NCBI GenBank assembly: GCA_027484085.1
Contig: JAIXQF010000010.1
Location: 122,970 to 186,969 of the forward strand
Direction of reading: 5' to 3'
From: Actinomycetales bacterium
Lineage (GTDB): Bacteria > Actinomycetota > Actinomycetes > S36-B12 > UBA5976
Length of the DNA stretch: 64,000 nt
Position numbers and translations under genes: made by a program. This document shows positions 1-8,575 of the stretch, piece by piece. The notes below the pieces were generated by a model, which saw nothing but the letters and a program-made list of their open reading frames with translations, ran no database searches and had not been told where the DNA came from. The stretch's first letter is position 1, and every line of letters starts with the position of its first letter.

Positions 1-218
1 GCGAAGGCTGCGCATCAGGTGAAATCACTGAAACGTTTGCTTGTGGAACCGCTGCCGTCATTACTCCAGTAGGTCGAGTAGATAGCAAAAACAGTGGCGC
101 TTGGAATATTGCGGACGGTGGCTCAGGCGAGATCACAATGAAGCTTCGGTCTGCTCTCGTAGACATACAGACAGGCAAGGCGCCTGACAACCACAACTGG
201 ATGCATCGGATCGTCTAA
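1..218 (+). CDS. ilvE: Branched-chain amino acid aminotransferase, C-terminal end (partial)
   Basis: Only the last 71 codons are inside the window; the gene begins upstream. Translation in the frame that stops at the TAA (216-218) gives a typical class IV aminotransferase C-terminus: an ACGTAAV stretch, then PVGR, then a segment ending GKAPDNHNWMHRIV. In IlvE the conserved CGTAA stretch lines the PLP phosphate pocket. IlvE is a PLP enzyme that performs the last transamination in leucine, isoleucine and valine synthesis. The stop codon overlaps the cimA start by one base (TAATG), so the two are probably translationally coupled, which fits their shared pathway. The N-terminal part, including the PLP lysine, cannot be checked here. 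Confidence 0.85.
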   Translation, partial: EGCASGEITETFACGTAAVITPVGRVDSKNSGAWNIADGGSGEITMKLRSALVDIQTGKAPDNHNWMHRIV

Positions 219-1816
219 TGACAAACACTTCCCAAATCAACGACGATTTTCATCTTTACGACACAACCCTTCGAGACGGTGCGCAGCGAGAAGGCATTAG
301 TTACTCAGTCGACGACAAACTGACGATTGCGAAACTGCTGGATGGTTATGGCGTTGGATTCATTGAGGGTGGTTGGCCTGGCGCATTGCCAAAAGACACC
401 GAGTTTTTTGCTCGGATTGCTGCCGGTGAATTAGTTCTAAAGAATGCAAAGCTCGTTGCTTTTGGAGCAACTCGCAAAGCTGGTGTCAAAGCCGAAGAAG
501 ACGCCCAAGTAAAAGCGTTGTTGGATTCCCAAGCACCAGTAATTACTTTGGTCGCAAAGAGTGACGTTTGGCACGTTGAGCAAGCACTAAAGACAACTAA
601 CGAAGAAAACTTGGCAATGATCGGGGACACCGTTGAGTACTTGGTGGCTCAAGGCCGACGAGTCTTTGTTGACTTTGAACACTTCTTTGATGGTTACAAA
701 CATGATTCTGACTACGGAGTTGAAGCAATCAAGGTAGCCATGAAAGCTGGCGCAGATGTAGCCGTTTTATGCGACACCAATGGTGGCATGCTGCCATCCG
801 GGATTGCCACAATCGTTACTGATGTTCTGAACCGAACTCAAGCTCGAATTGGAATTCATTGCCAAGATGACACTGGTTGTGCAATTGCCAACAGCGTTGC
901 AGCAGTTGAAGCTGGAGCCACCCACGTGCAGTGCACTGCAAATGGATATGGCGAACGCACCGGAAATGCAGACCTTTTTGTAGTGGCCGCAAACTTGCAG
1001 TTAAAGCTTGGAATCAATTGCCTGCCTGAAGAATCATTAAAGGATTCCATGCGAATCTCACATGCCTTGGCAGAAATTGCGAACCTTCCACCAGACACGC
1101 ATCAGCCGTACGTTGGCGTTTCCTCGTTTGCACATAAAGCCGGACTGCACGCGAGCGCGCTGAAAGTAAATCATGAGCTTTACAACCACATCGATGCCTC
1201 AGTTGTTGGTAACGATATGCGCGTACTTGTAACTGAGATGGCAGGCCGAGCTTCAATTGAAATGAAGGGTCAAGAACTTGGTTACGACCTTTCCAAAGAA
1301 CCTGAAGCCATTACTCGCGTTGTTGAACAGGTAAAGGATCTGGAAGCACACGGCTGGTCTTTTGAAGCAGCAGATGCATCTTTTGAATTGCTACTCCAAG
1401 ATGCCTTGGCGGGTAAGTCAACTAAGAAATTCACCGTTGAATCTTGGCGCACAATCGTCGAGCAGCGAGAAGATGGCCGCATTGTCAGCGAAGCCACGGT
1501 TAAAGTTCACGCCGATGGCGAGCGCATTGTTGCCACCGGTGAAGGCAATGGTCCGGTTAATGCCCTTGACAATGCATTGCGTTCTGCTCTCGTGCAGCAC
1601 TTCCCACAGATTGCCGATCTTGACCTAGTCGACTACAAGGTTCGTATTCTTGACGGCGGTCTTGGTACGGGAGCTGTGACGCGAGTTCTAATTGAAACTG
1701 CGGAAAAGGGTCGACGCTGGACCACGGTTGGAGTTAGCGAAAACGTGATCGCGGCTTCTTGGCTTGCACTTGAAGATGCAATTTCATTTGGCTTACTGGG
1801 TAAATCTAGCCAGTAG
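218..1816 (+). CDS. cimA: Citramalate synthase (2-isopropylmalate synthase family)
   Basis: The 532-residue product matches the usual length of the CimA group. The N-terminus carries the HMGL/IPMS TIM-barrel signature LYDTTLRDGAQREG (about residues 14-27) with the metal-binding Asp. A second family motif, the HxH-type IGIHCQDDTGCAIAN, lies at about 215-230, and the C-terminal third is a LeuA-type allosteric domain. CimA condenses pyruvate with acetyl-CoA to give (R)-citramalate, the threonine-independent entry to isoleucine. It follows ilvE with a TAATG overlap, and leuCD, which process citramalate, lie 3.5 kb downstream. The GAQREG and GGWPGALPKD motifs favour citramalate over isopropylmalate synthase; substrate choice is inferred from family resemblance. 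Confidence 0.88.
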   Translation: MTNTSQINDDFHLYDTTLRDGAQREGISYSVDDKLTIAKLLDGYGVGFIEGGWPGALPKDTEFFARIAAGELVLKNAKLVAFGATRKAGVKAEEDAQVKALLDSQAPVITLVAKSDVWHVEQALKTTNEENLAMIGDTVEYLVAQGRRVFVDFEHFFDGYKHDSDYGVEAIKVAMKAGADVAVLCDTNGGMLPSGIATIVTDVLNRTQARIGIHCQDDTGCAIANSVAAVEAGATHVQCTANGYGERTGNADLFVVAANLQLKLGINCLPEESLKDSMRISHALAEIANLPPDTHQPYVGVSSFAHKAGLHASALKVNHELYNHIDASVVGNDMRVLVTEMAGRASIEMKGQELGYDLSKEPEAITRVVEQVKDLEAHGWSFEAADASFELLLQDALAGKSTKKFTVESWRTIVEQREDGRIVSEATVKVHADGERIVATGEGNGPVNALDNALRSALVQHFPQIADLDLVDYKVRILDGGLGTGAVTRVLIETAEKGRRWTTVGVSENVIAASWLALEDAISFGLLGKSSQ

Positions 1817-1825
1817 TCTTAGAAA

Positions 1826-2590
1826 ATGCGTATTGCTCGAGTATCTGTCCCAGGCGTTGAGTTTCCGGTTTACGGAGTTGTAACAGGCGACAAAATTGAA
1901 TTGATCACCGGTTTACCTTGGCCAGACATCAGCGATCCAGTTGCTGCGCTCAATCTTGCGGACGTGAAAATCCTTGCTCCAGTTATCCCAAGCAAAGTGG
2001 TTTGTGTTGGAAAGAATTACGCAGATCACGCTAAAGAAATGGGCGGCGACGTTCCAGCCGAGCCGGTAATTTTCTTGAAGCCCAACACCACTGTTATCGG
2101 CGATGGCGACTTTATTGTCTTGCCACCCCAATCAACCAATGTGCATCACGAAGCTGAGTTAGCAATTGTGATTGGCGCATTGGCCAAGAACGTTGAAGTG
2201 GATCGCGCTGACGAAGTCATCTTTGGATATACCTGTGCAAACGATGTAACGGCACGAGATCTTCAGAACAGTGACTTGCAGTGGACGCGTTCAAAGAGCT
2301 TTGACACTTTTTGCCCATTGGGTCCTTGGATTGAAACTGAACTAGATCCTGAAGATCTAGACATCTCTTGCCAGGTAAATGGCGTTACCAAGCAAGACGG
2401 AAACACCAGCGATTTAGTTCGAAGCGCCCGGGAAATGGTTTCTTGGATCTCACACATGATGACTTTGCTGCCAGGTGATGTGATCCTGACGGGAACGCCA
2501 GCAGGAGTTAGCCAGATCGTCGCTGGCGACACAGTAAGTGTCACCATTGAGGACATTGGTACTCTTACTAATTCAGTAACAGTTCGTTAA
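1826..2590 (+). CDS. Fumarylacetoacetate hydrolase (FAH) family protein
   Basis: A 254-residue member of the FAH / 2-hydroxyhepta-2,4-diene-1,7-dioate isomerase family. The metal-binding pattern ExE...D is visible as HHEAELAIV (E109, E111) and NDVTARD (D140), and the catalytic-loop motif VGKNYADHAKEM sits at about 61-72. The C-terminus has the usual GDVILTGTPAGV segment that closes the active site. Family members hydrolyse, decarboxylate or tautomerise beta-diketo acids such as acylpyruvates or oxaloacetate; the substrate here is unknown. In many actinobacteria a FAH-family gene sits directly before gltX, as it does here (28 bp gap). The ATG at 1826 is 9 bp after cimA, so it may be the third gene of an ilvE-cimA-FAH-gltX unit. 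Confidence 0.85.
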   Translation: MRIARVSVPGVEFPVYGVVTGDKIELITGLPWPDISDPVAALNLADVKILAPVIPSKVVCVGKNYADHAKEMGGDVPAEPVIFLKPNTTVIGDGDFIVLPPQSTNVHHEAELAIVIGALAKNVEVDRADEVIFGYTCANDVTARDLQNSDLQWTRSKSFDTFCPLGPWIETELDPEDLDISCQVNGVTKQDGNTSDLVRSAREMVSWISHMMTLLPGDVILTGTPAGVSQIVAGDTVSVTIEDIGTLTNSVTVR

Positions 2591-2618
2591 GTTTCTAAAG
2601 TTCTATACAGGAGAATCT

Positions 2619-4100
2619 GTGTCAAACGTTCGAGTTCGGTTTTGCCCATCACCGACAGGTAACCCGCACGTTGGCATGATTCGCACGGCCTTGTTCAATT
2701 GGGCCTACGCTCGCCACACGGGTGGCACATTTGTTTTCCGAATTGAAGACACAGATTCATCGCGAGATTCCGAGCAGTCTTACACCGACTTGTTGGAAGC
2801 CCTGCGTTGGCTAGGTATGGATTGGGATGAAGGCCCTGAGGTTGGTGGCCCGCACGCACCGTATCGCCAGTCACAGCGAATGGAAATCTATTCTGATGTC
2901 GCAGGCAAACTCCTTACTTCTGGCCATGCGTATCACTGCTACTGCTCACAAGAAGAACTTGAAGAGCGTAGAGAAGCTGCTCGCGAGGCGAATAAAACGC
3001 CAGGATATGACGGCGCGTGCCGTTCACTGAGTGCTGAGCAAAAAGCTGAATACGAAACCCAGGGTCGCTCACCGGTTGTTAGATTCCGAATGCCAGATAC
3101 TGACTTCACTTGGACTGATTTAGTTCGCGGCGATGTTACTTTTGCGGCCGAACATGTTCCGGATTACGTAATTGTGCGCGCAACTGGCGAACCGCTCTAT
3201 ACGTTGGTAAATCCAGTTGATGACGTGTTGATGGAAATCACGCACGTTCTTCGCGGTGAAGATTTGCTCAGCAGCACACCACGTCAGCTCGCACTTTATG
3301 ATGCGCTGAAAGAAATTGGAATCGCAAAAGGGGAGCGCCCTCTTTATGGTCACCTTCCTTACGTGATGGGCGAAGGAAATAAGAAACTTTCCAAGCGAGA
3401 TCCAGAATCTAGTTTGTTGATGTATCGCGAAGAGGGTTACTTACCTGAAGGCCTGCTCAATTACCTTGCACTTCTGGGTTGGGCATTTGGCGAAGACCGT
3501 GAATTTTTCTCAAAGGAAGAAATGGCCACGGTCTTTGATGTTGCGCGAGTCAATGCAAATCCTGCCCGCTTTGATTTAAAGAAGTGCACTTCAATTAACG
3601 GTGACTGGATCAGAACTTTAGCGCCGGATGAATTAGCCCGACGCCTAACTCCGTTCCTAATTAAGGATGGAATTCTATCGGCTGAGCCAACTTCCGAACA
3701 GATGGAAGTTTTAATGAACGCCATCCCGCTCGTGCAAGAGCGAATGGAAACTCTGCGCCAAGGCATTGGAATGCTTGGATTCCTATTTGCAGATCAACCA
3801 GGCAGCCCAGCGTTTGCAGTTGACCCAAGTGAAGCTGAAAAAGTTTTGACGCAAGAGGCACAGCCGGTTTTAGCTGCGGCTTTGTCAGCTTTGACTGCGA
3901 TTGGGGATTGGACAACACCAGCAATCGAGGAAGCCTTGCGGACTTCATTAATTGATGGCCTTGAACTAAAACCAAAGTTAGCTTTCGGGCCAGTTCGAGT
4001 AGCAGTTACGGGGCGTCGGGTTTCACCACCGCTTTTTGAATCCCTAGAAATTCTTGGCCGGGAACGTTCCTTGGCTCGAATTTCCGCCGCAATCAAGTAG
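2619..4100 (+). CDS. gltX: Glutamyl-tRNA synthetase
   Basis: The 493-residue product is a class I aminoacyl-tRNA synthetase. The HIGH-type motif is in SPTGNPHVGM (residues 11-20) and the KMSKS-type loop is KLSKR near residue 256. The start is GTG at 2619, placed 4 bases after a clear CAGGAGA ribosome binding site (2609-2615). It charges tRNA with glutamate. Most actinobacteria lack GlnRS and use a non-discriminating GltX that also charges tRNA-Gln, later amidated by GatCAB. A tRNA-Gln and a tRNA-Glu follow directly, so substrates and enzyme lie together. Whether this enzyme is non-discriminating cannot be decided from the window. Confidence 0.97.
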   Translation: MSNVRVRFCPSPTGNPHVGMIRTALFNWAYARHTGGTFVFRIEDTDSSRDSEQSYTDLLEALRWLGMDWDEGPEVGGPHAPYRQSQRMEIYSDVAGKLLTSGHAYHCYCSQEELEERREAAREANKTPGYDGACRSLSAEQKAEYETQGRSPVVRFRMPDTDFTWTDLVRGDVTFAAEHVPDYVIVRATGEPLYTLVNPVDDVLMEITHVLRGEDLLSSTPRQLALYDALKEIGIAKGERPLYGHLPYVMGEGNKKLSKRDPESSLLMYREEGYLPEGLLNYLALLGWAFGEDREFFSKEEMATVFDVARVNANPARFDLKKCTSINGDWIRTLAPDELARRLTPFLIKDGILSAEPTSEQMEVLMNAIPLVQERMETLRQGIGMLGFLFADQPGSPAFAVDPSEAEKVLTQEAQPVLAAALSALTAIGDWTTPAIEEALRTSLIDGLELKPKLAFGPVRVAVTGRRVSPPLFESLEILGRERSLARISAAIK

Positions 4101-4180
4101 TCGTTTAAGAAGTTATTGACTAAATAAGCATTTCGCTCAAATGCAAGCCTTGGGATAGAATTGCGACTCGTAATGCCATT

Positions 4181-4252
4181 TGGGGTATGGGGTAATTGGC
4201 AGCCCAACTGATTCTGGTTCAGTTAGTCTTGGTTCGAGTCCAGGTACCCCAG
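4181..4252 (+). tRNA. tRNA-Gln (anticodon CTG)
   Basis: A complete 72-nt cloverleaf. The acceptor stem TGGGGTA (4181-4187) pairs with TACCCCA (4245-4251), and the discriminator base is G. The anticodon arm is ACTGA / TTCTGGT / TCAGT, giving anticodon CTG. The T arm holds GGTTCGAGTCC. No CCA is encoded. It lies 80 bp after gltX and 31 bp before tRNA-Glu. Confidence 0.95.
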
Positions 4253-4283
4253 CGAAAAAGGGTTTTCTGGACTCTTTTGCTAG

Positions 4284-4356
4284 GGCCCCGTTGTGTAGCG
4301 GCCTAGCACGCCGCCCTCTCAAGGCGGTAGCGCGGGTTCGAATCCCGTCGGGGCTA
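4284..4356 (+). tRNA. tRNA-Glu (anticodon CTC)
   Basis: A complete 73-nt cloverleaf. GGCCCCG (4284-4290) pairs with CGGGGCT (4349-4355), with one G-T pair at the end. The anticodon arm CCGCC / CTCTCAA / GGCGG gives anticodon CTC, and the T arm is GCGGG / TTCGAAT / CCCGT. No CCA is encoded. A strong terminator follows immediately, so the two tRNAs appear to end one transcript. Confidence 0.95.
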
Positions 4357-4400
4357 CAAGAAATAAAAAAGGACCCGACAGGGTCCTTTTTTATTTCTTG
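4357..4400. terminator. Rho-independent terminator, 20-bp perfect hairpin
   Basis: A perfect 20-bp inverted repeat (arms 4357-4376 and 4381-4400) closes on a GACA tetraloop. The core is AAAAAAGGACCC / GGGTCCTTTTTT, so it has a T run after the GC stem on the plus strand and, by symmetry, on the minus strand. It can end the tRNA transcript and the IclR gene arriving from the right. Confidence 0.92.
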
Positions 4401-4471
4401 TTCACCCTGGGTTCGACCCTCTGCTAGCGCCTTGGCACGCAGGCGCAATTAGCGATTCGAATCCAGCCCAA

Positions 4472-5191
4472 TTAACTACGCGCCGCCAGCATTTCACTAA
4501 TTCGATTTGCCGCGGTCACCACAGGAAGACCATGGATCCTGCCTGGAGTTCGAGTAAGGCGTTCGATTGGACCTGAGATTGAAACTGCAGCAATTACTTT
4601 GCCATTCACGCTTCGAATTGGCGCGCTAACTGACGCCACGCCTGGTTCACGCTCGCCAAGTGATTGGGCCCAGCCACGGCGCCTAACCGCAGATAAATCG
4701 GAGGCGGTGAATTTGGCACCTTGAATTCCACGGTGCAACCGATCCGGCTCTTCCCAAGCCAGCAAAATCTGCGCTGCGGAACCAGCCGCCATAGTTAAGC
4801 CCACTCCAACTGGAACGGTGTCTCGTAAGCCAGTCATGCGTTCGGCTGCAGCAACGCAAATTCGTTGGTCGCCTTGTCGGCGGTACAACTGAGCACTTTC
4901 CTTAGTTGCATCACGCAGTGCGATCAAAATCGGATTCGCAATTGCAAGCAACTTGTCTTCACCGGCAGCGCCGGCTAATTCGCCAACTCGAGGTCCAAGG
5001 ACGAATCGGCCGTTTAGGTCACGCGCTACTAGGCGATGGTGTTCGAGCGCAGTCGCCAACCGATGTGCAGTTGGTCGGGCTAAGCCAGTTGCCGAGACTA
5101 ATCCAGCCAAAGTTAACGGGCCTGATTCCAAAGCGTCCAGAATGTGGGCAGCTTTGTCGAGAACCCCAACACCGCTACTAATATCGTCCAT
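4472..5191 (-). CDS. ndgR: IclR-family transcriptional regulator, NdgR/LtbR type
   Basis: The 239-residue protein has an N-terminal winged helix (residues about 10-65; GLARPTAHRLATALEHH is the recognition-helix region) and a C-terminal IclR effector domain (about 80-235). It is divergent from leuC with 61 bp between the two starts. This arrangement is typical of NdgR (Streptomyces) and LtbR (Corynebacterium), which control leuCD and other amino acid genes; regulation of leuCD is inferred from this synteny. A short inverted repeat lies in the shared promoter region and may be its operator. The gene runs towards the tRNA terminator. The symbol is assigned by neighbourhood and family. Confidence 0.85.
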   Translation of the reverse strand: MDDISSGVGVLDKAAHILDALESGPLTLAGLVSATGLARPTAHRLATALEHHRLVARDLNGRFVLGPRVGELAGAAGEDKLLAIANPILIALRDATKESAQLYRRQGDQRICVAAAERMTGLRDTVPVGVGLTMAAGSAAQILLAWEEPDRLHRGIQGAKFTASDLSAVRRRGWAQSLGEREPGVASVSAPIRSVNGKVIAAVSISGPIERLTRTPGRIHGLPVVTAANRISEMLAARS

Positions 5192-5205
5192 GTAGTGATA
5201 TTGCT

Positions 5206-5222
5206 ATCTCGAATAGTGAGAT
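5206..5222. promoter_or_regulatory. Candidate IclR operator between the regulator and leuC
   Basis: The inverted repeat ATCTC-N7-GAGAT lies in the 61-bp gap between the divergent starts of the IclR gene (5191) and leuC (5253). Its place, between the two promoters, suits a regulator that controls itself and leuCD. The half-sites are only 5 bp, so chance is possible. A strong AGGAGG ribosome binding site for leuC follows at 5242-5247. Confidence 0.4.
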
Positions 5223-5252
5223 GTCAAAATTGATACATAACAGGAGGCAGTT

Positions 5253-6662
5253 ATGGGACGCACATTGGCACAAAAGGTTTGGGACGATCACGTGGTTCGT
5301 CGCGCCGAAGGTGAACCAGATTTACTTTATATCGATCTGCACTTAACGCATGAAGTAACGAGCCCGCAGGCCTTTGACGGTTTGCGCGCAGCTGGCCGTT
5401 CCGTGCGCCGCAAAGATTTAACAATTGCCACTGAAGACCACAATGTGCCAACAACTGACATCGACAAACCAATTGTTGATCCAATCAGTCGCGCACAGAT
5501 TGATGCGCTTCGAATCAATACCAAGGAATTTGGAATTGAAAACTATGAACTTGGAAACAAGGAACAAGGAATTGTTCACATCATTGCGCCACAATCAGGT
5601 CTAACCCAGCCAGGTATGACGATTGTTTGTGGGGATTCACATACTTCAACGCACGGTGCTTTCGGTTCCATTGGTATGGGCATCGGAACTAGCGAAGTAG
5701 AGCATGTACTTGCAACTCAGACGCTGCCACTTAAGCCTTTCAAGACCATGGCAATCACTGTCAACGGCAAACTTCCAGTTGGAGTAACCGCAAAAGACTT
5801 GATCCTGGCAATCATTGCTGAGATCGGAACCGGTGGTGGCCAGGGTTACATCCTTGAATACCGCGGTGAAGCCATCCGCGCACTTTCCATGGAAGGTCGC
5901 ATGACGATGTGCAACATGAGTATCGAAGCTGGTGCTCGCGCCGGCATGATTGCACCGGATGAAACAACATTTGAATACGTTAAGGGCCGCGAACATGCAC
6001 CAAAGGGCGCTGACTGGGATGCTGCGGTTGCCTATTGGAAAACTCTGCCAACAGATGACGACGCGGTATTTGATCGCGAAGTAATCATTGATGCCACAAA
6101 GCTCAGCCCGTTTGTAACTTGGGGAACTAACCCAGGTCAAGGTGCTCCGCTTTCTGCAAACGTGCCAAGCCCGGATGACTTCACAGATGAAGTTGATAAG
6201 AAGGCAACTGAAAAAGCACTTGAATACATGGACCTTAAAGCTGGAATGCCAATTCGAGACATCAAGATCGACACTGTATTTATCGGTTCTTGCACCAATG
6301 GCCGTATTGAAGATCTGCGCGCAGCTGCGGACATTCTCAAAGGCAAGAAGATTGCTGATGGAATGCGCATGATGGTTGTGCCAGGTTCGGTTCGAGTTCG
6401 CCTAGAAGCAATGGCTGAAGGTTTGGACAAGGTATTCCTTGAAGCAGGCGCAGAATGGCGCGAAGCTGGATGTTCAATGTGTCTTGGCATGAACCCAGAC
6501 AAGTTAACGCCAGGGGAGCGCAGTGCTTCAACATCTAACCGAAACTTCGAAGGCCGCCAAGGCCCAGGTGGACGTACTCACTTGGTGTCCCCAGCGGTCG
6601 CTGCTGCAACTGCAATCCGCGGCACACTTTCATCACCAGCAGATCTTGTAGGGAGCAACTAA
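5253..6662 (+). CDS. leuC: 3-isopropylmalate/citramalate dehydratase, large subunit
   Basis: The 469-residue aconitase-family protein carries the three cysteine ligands of a [4Fe-4S] cluster in GSCTNGR and [10 protein letters not shown], and the substrate-binding motif [12 protein letters not shown]. With LeuD it isomerises 2-isopropylmalate to 3-isopropylmalate, and citramalate to 3-methylmalate in the CimA route. The ATG at 5253 has a consensus AGGAGG 5 bases upstream. Its TAA overlaps the leuD ATG by one base, so the two subunits are coupled. It is probably controlled by the divergent IclR regulator. Confidence 0.97.
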   Translation: MGRTLAQKVWDDHVVRRAEGEPDLLYIDLHLTHEVTSPQAFDGLRAAGRSVRRKDLTIATEDHNVPTTDIDKPIVDPISRAQIDALRINTKEFGIENYELGNKEQGIVHIIAPQSGLTQPGMTIVCGDSHTSTHGAFGSIGMGIGTSEVEHVLATQTLPLKPFKTMAITVNGKLPVGVTAKDLILAIIAEIGTGGGQGYILEYRGEAIRALSMEGRMTMCNMSIEAGARAGMIAPDETTFEYVKGREHAPKGADWDAAVAYWKTLPTDDDAVFDREVIIDATKLSPFVTWGTNPGQGAPLSANVPSPDDFTDEVDKKATEKALEYMDLKAGMPIRDIKIDTVFIGSCTNGRIEDLRAAADILKGKKIADGMRMMVVPGSVRVRLEAMAEGLDKVFLEAGAEWREAGCSMCLGMNPDKLTPGERSASTSNRNFEGRQGPGGRTHLVSPAVAAATAIRGTLSSPADLVGSN

Positions 6663-7249
6663 TGGAAACGTTCACAGTTCATACCGGTACCGCGGCTCCA
6701 CTTCGCGCTAGCAACGTTGACACCGACCAGATCATCCCGGCGGAATACTTAAAGCGCATCACTCGTCACGGCTTTGAAGACGGACTGTTCAATTCCTGGC
6801 GCAAAGATGAAAACTTCGTACTAAACCGTCCGGCTTACCAAGGCGTAAGCGTTCTAGTTGCTGGTCCAGATTTTGGTACTGGATCAAGCCGTGAGCATGC
6901 TGTTTGGGCACTGATGGACTTTGGATTCAAAGTAGTGATTTCTTCACGTTTTGCAGACATCTTCCGCGGAAACTCGGGCAAGCAAGGCCTATTGACTGCA
7001 GTTGTTGAACAAAGCGCAGTTGAACAGCTTTGGAAAATCATTGAAGAAGAGCCAAGCACTCCAGTAACGGTTGATCTAGAAGCACAGGTAATTACCGCAG
7101 CTGGCTTCACGACCAAGTTTGAGGTCGATAGCTACGTCAGATGGCGCCTAATGGAGGGCTTAGATGACATTGGCTTGACTTTAAAGCACGTTGACGAGAT
7201 CAGAGCGTTTGAGGCAAAACGACCTAGTTTCAAGCCCACCACGATCTAA
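6662..7249 (+). CDS. leuD: 3-isopropylmalate/citramalate dehydratase, small subunit
   Basis: The 195-residue swivel domain of the leucine-pathway dehydratase. Family motifs are visible: [15 protein letters not shown] near the N-terminus, [14 protein letters not shown] in the middle, and the substrate-recognition segment [15 protein letters not shown]. It forms the heterodimer with LeuC. It starts in the last base of the leuC stop codon. A rho-independent terminator lies 18 bp after its stop, so leuCD form a closed two-gene operon. Confidence 0.97.
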   Translation: METFTVHTGTAAPLRASNVDTDQIIPAEYLKRITRHGFEDGLFNSWRKDENFVLNRPAYQGVSVLVAGPDFGTGSSREHAVWALMDFGFKVVISSRFADIFRGNSGKQGLLTAVVEQSAVEQLWKIIEEEPSTPVTVDLEAQVITAAGFTTKFEVDSYVRWRLMEGLDDIGLTLKHVDEIRAFEAKRPSFKPTTI

Positions 7250-7267
7250 ATCACCCAAAAATCAGCG

Positions 7268-7296
7268 AAAAATCCCAAGAAATTGGGATTTTTTGC
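7268..7296 (+). terminator. Rho-independent terminator after leuCD
   Basis: An 11-bp perfect stem AAAAATCCCAA / TTGGGATTTTT (7268-7278 and 7283-7293) with a GAAA loop, running into a T tract. It lies 18 bp after the leuD stop. Confidence 0.88.
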
Positions 7297-7466
7297 ATTT
7301 CTTGGGCGTGTCAGGCTGAAAACCCTTGATTTTGGGCCGTAAAGTCACAAGTGAGCCAGGCGGGGAAGCCTGGAACAACTCAATCGCCGTTAATTCGCAA
7401 GGATTAATGACAACAAAGATCGCCGGCATTCATCAATGGAGGTCGGGTAACTATGGAGGATCCAAA

Positions 7467-7745
7467 GTGAACAAGGCAGAACTAATTGATGGAGTTGCTG
7501 AAGCCGCAGGCCTAAGCAAAAAAGACGCCACAGCAGCCGTAGATGCAGTTTTCGACAGCATCTCCCGCGCAGTAGCCAAGGGTGACAAGGTTTCCCTAAC
7601 TGGCTTCGGTATCTTCGAGAAGTCAGACCGCGCAGCACGTACTGGCCGCAACCCACAGACTGGTGCTCCAGTTCAGATTGCAGCAACATCAGTACCTAAG
7701 TTCCGCGCTGGCGCTGAATTCAAGAAAAAGGTTTCAGGCAAATAA
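7467..7745 (+). CDS. hup: HU-family nucleoid DNA-binding protein
   Basis: The 92-residue product starts MNKAELID and has the DNABII signature [21 protein letters not shown] at about residues 46-66, including the DNA-intercalating arm. I placed the start at GTG 7467, preceded by TGGAGGA (7454-7460); the open frame extends 47 codons further upstream, but HU proteins start at this MNKxELI. HU is a dimeric, non-specific DNA-bending protein that shapes the nucleoid. Unlike the long HU of many high-GC actinobacteria, it lacks a Lys/Ala-rich C-terminal tail. It is monocistronic with its own strong terminator. Confidence 0.95.
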   Translation: MNKAELIDGVAEAAGLSKKDATAAVDAVFDSISRAVAKGDKVSLTGFGIFEKSDRAARTGRNPQTGAPVQIAATSVPKFRAGAEFKKKVSGK

Positions 7746-7763
7746 GCCTAAAAACTTAAAGCG

Positions 7764-7803
7764 ATCGGACTCGTTGGGAAACCAACGAGTCCGATCCATT
7801 TTT
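7764..7803 (+). terminator. Rho-independent terminator after hup
   Basis: A perfect 14-bp GC-rich stem ATCGGACTCGTTGG / CCAACGAGTCCGAT (7764-7777 and 7782-7795) with a GAAA tetraloop, followed by CCATTTTTA. It lies 18 bp after the hup stop. Confidence 0.92.
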
Positions 7804-7822
7804 ATGTCAGGATGATTAAGTC

Positions 7823-8575
7823 ATGAGTAAATTTCCGCCACAGTCACCGCGTGGCTTTTGGTATCGGGTTATCGAATTAATTCTTCGCCCAATCCTTAAA
7901 GCTGCGACCGGTCGAGACTGGCGTGGTGGTGAGTACTTGCGCAACGTTGAAGGCACTGGCCAAGGAATTGTCGTGGCCATGAATCACCTATCTTGGTATG
8001 ACCCATTAGTTGCTGCACATTTCGTGAATGACAATGGTCGCCCAGTTCGCTTCATGGCAAAAGTTGAAGTCTTCAAGATTCCAGTACTGGGTTCGATTTT
8101 GAAAAATGCTGGTCAGATTCCAGTTCAGCGTGGAAACTCTGACGCTGCTGCTGGGTCACTTCGCGAAGCAATGAATGCGATTAAGAATGGTGAGTGCATT
8201 GTGATTTATCCCGAGGGCACTCTCACGCGCGATCCAAACTTGTGGCCGATGACCGCTAAAACTGGAGCTGCCCGCATCGCACTGATGACAGGTGCACCAA
8301 TCATTCCGGCTGCGCAGTGGGGGCCACAGGAAGTCATTCCGCCTTACAGCAAGCGCATCAGCTTATTCCCGCGCAAAACTATGCACGTCTGGGCTGGACC
8401 AGCCGTGGACCTTGATGACTTGCGCACTCAACCAGTTACTGCCGCAACTTTGCGCGAAGCCACAGAGCGAATCATGTTGGCAATTACTAAAATTTTGGGA
8501 GAGCAACGTGGCGAAGTTCCACCTGCTGAACCACTTGATCGTCGGATCGCACTTCAAAAGAAAGCAGACTCATAA
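7823..8575 (+). CDS. plsC: 1-acyl-sn-glycerol-3-phosphate acyltransferase
   Basis: A 250-residue PlsC-family acyltransferase. The catalytic HX4D motif is NHLSWYD (H55, D60) and the glycerophosphate-binding motif is YPEGT (129-133). A hydrophobic stretch near residues 14-25 suits peripheral membrane attachment. It transfers an acyl chain to lysophosphatidic acid to make phosphatidic acid. The stop codon overlaps the gpsA start (TAATG); gpsA supplies glycerol-3-phosphate, so the pair covers the first steps of phospholipid synthesis. Several acyltransferases share this fold, so the exact acceptor is inferred. Confidence 0.88.
   Translation: MSKFPPQSPRGFWYRVIELILRPILKAATGRDWRGGEYLRNVEGTGQGIVVAMNHLSWYDPLVAAHFVNDNGRPVRFMAKVEVFKIPVLGSILKNAGQIPVQRGNSDAAAGSLREAMNAIKNGECIVIYPEGTLTRDPNLWPMTAKTGAARIALMTGAPIIPAAQWGPQEVIPPYSKRISLFPRKTMHVWAGPAVDLDDLRTQPVTAATLREATERIMLAITKILGEQRGEVPPAEPLDRRIALQKKADS

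Noticed and set aside
4180..4452. Open reading frames across the two tRNA genes on both strands
   Set aside because: They are produced by the tRNA and terminator sequences; they have no domain or ribosome binding site.
4401..4471. Two T-arm-like pieces, GGGTTCGACCC and GATTCGAATCC, after the tRNA-Glu terminator
   Set aside because: Neither can be folded into a full cloverleaf, the T stems have mismatches, and no matching acceptor or anticodon arm is present. They may be decayed tRNA sequence, but this cannot be supported.
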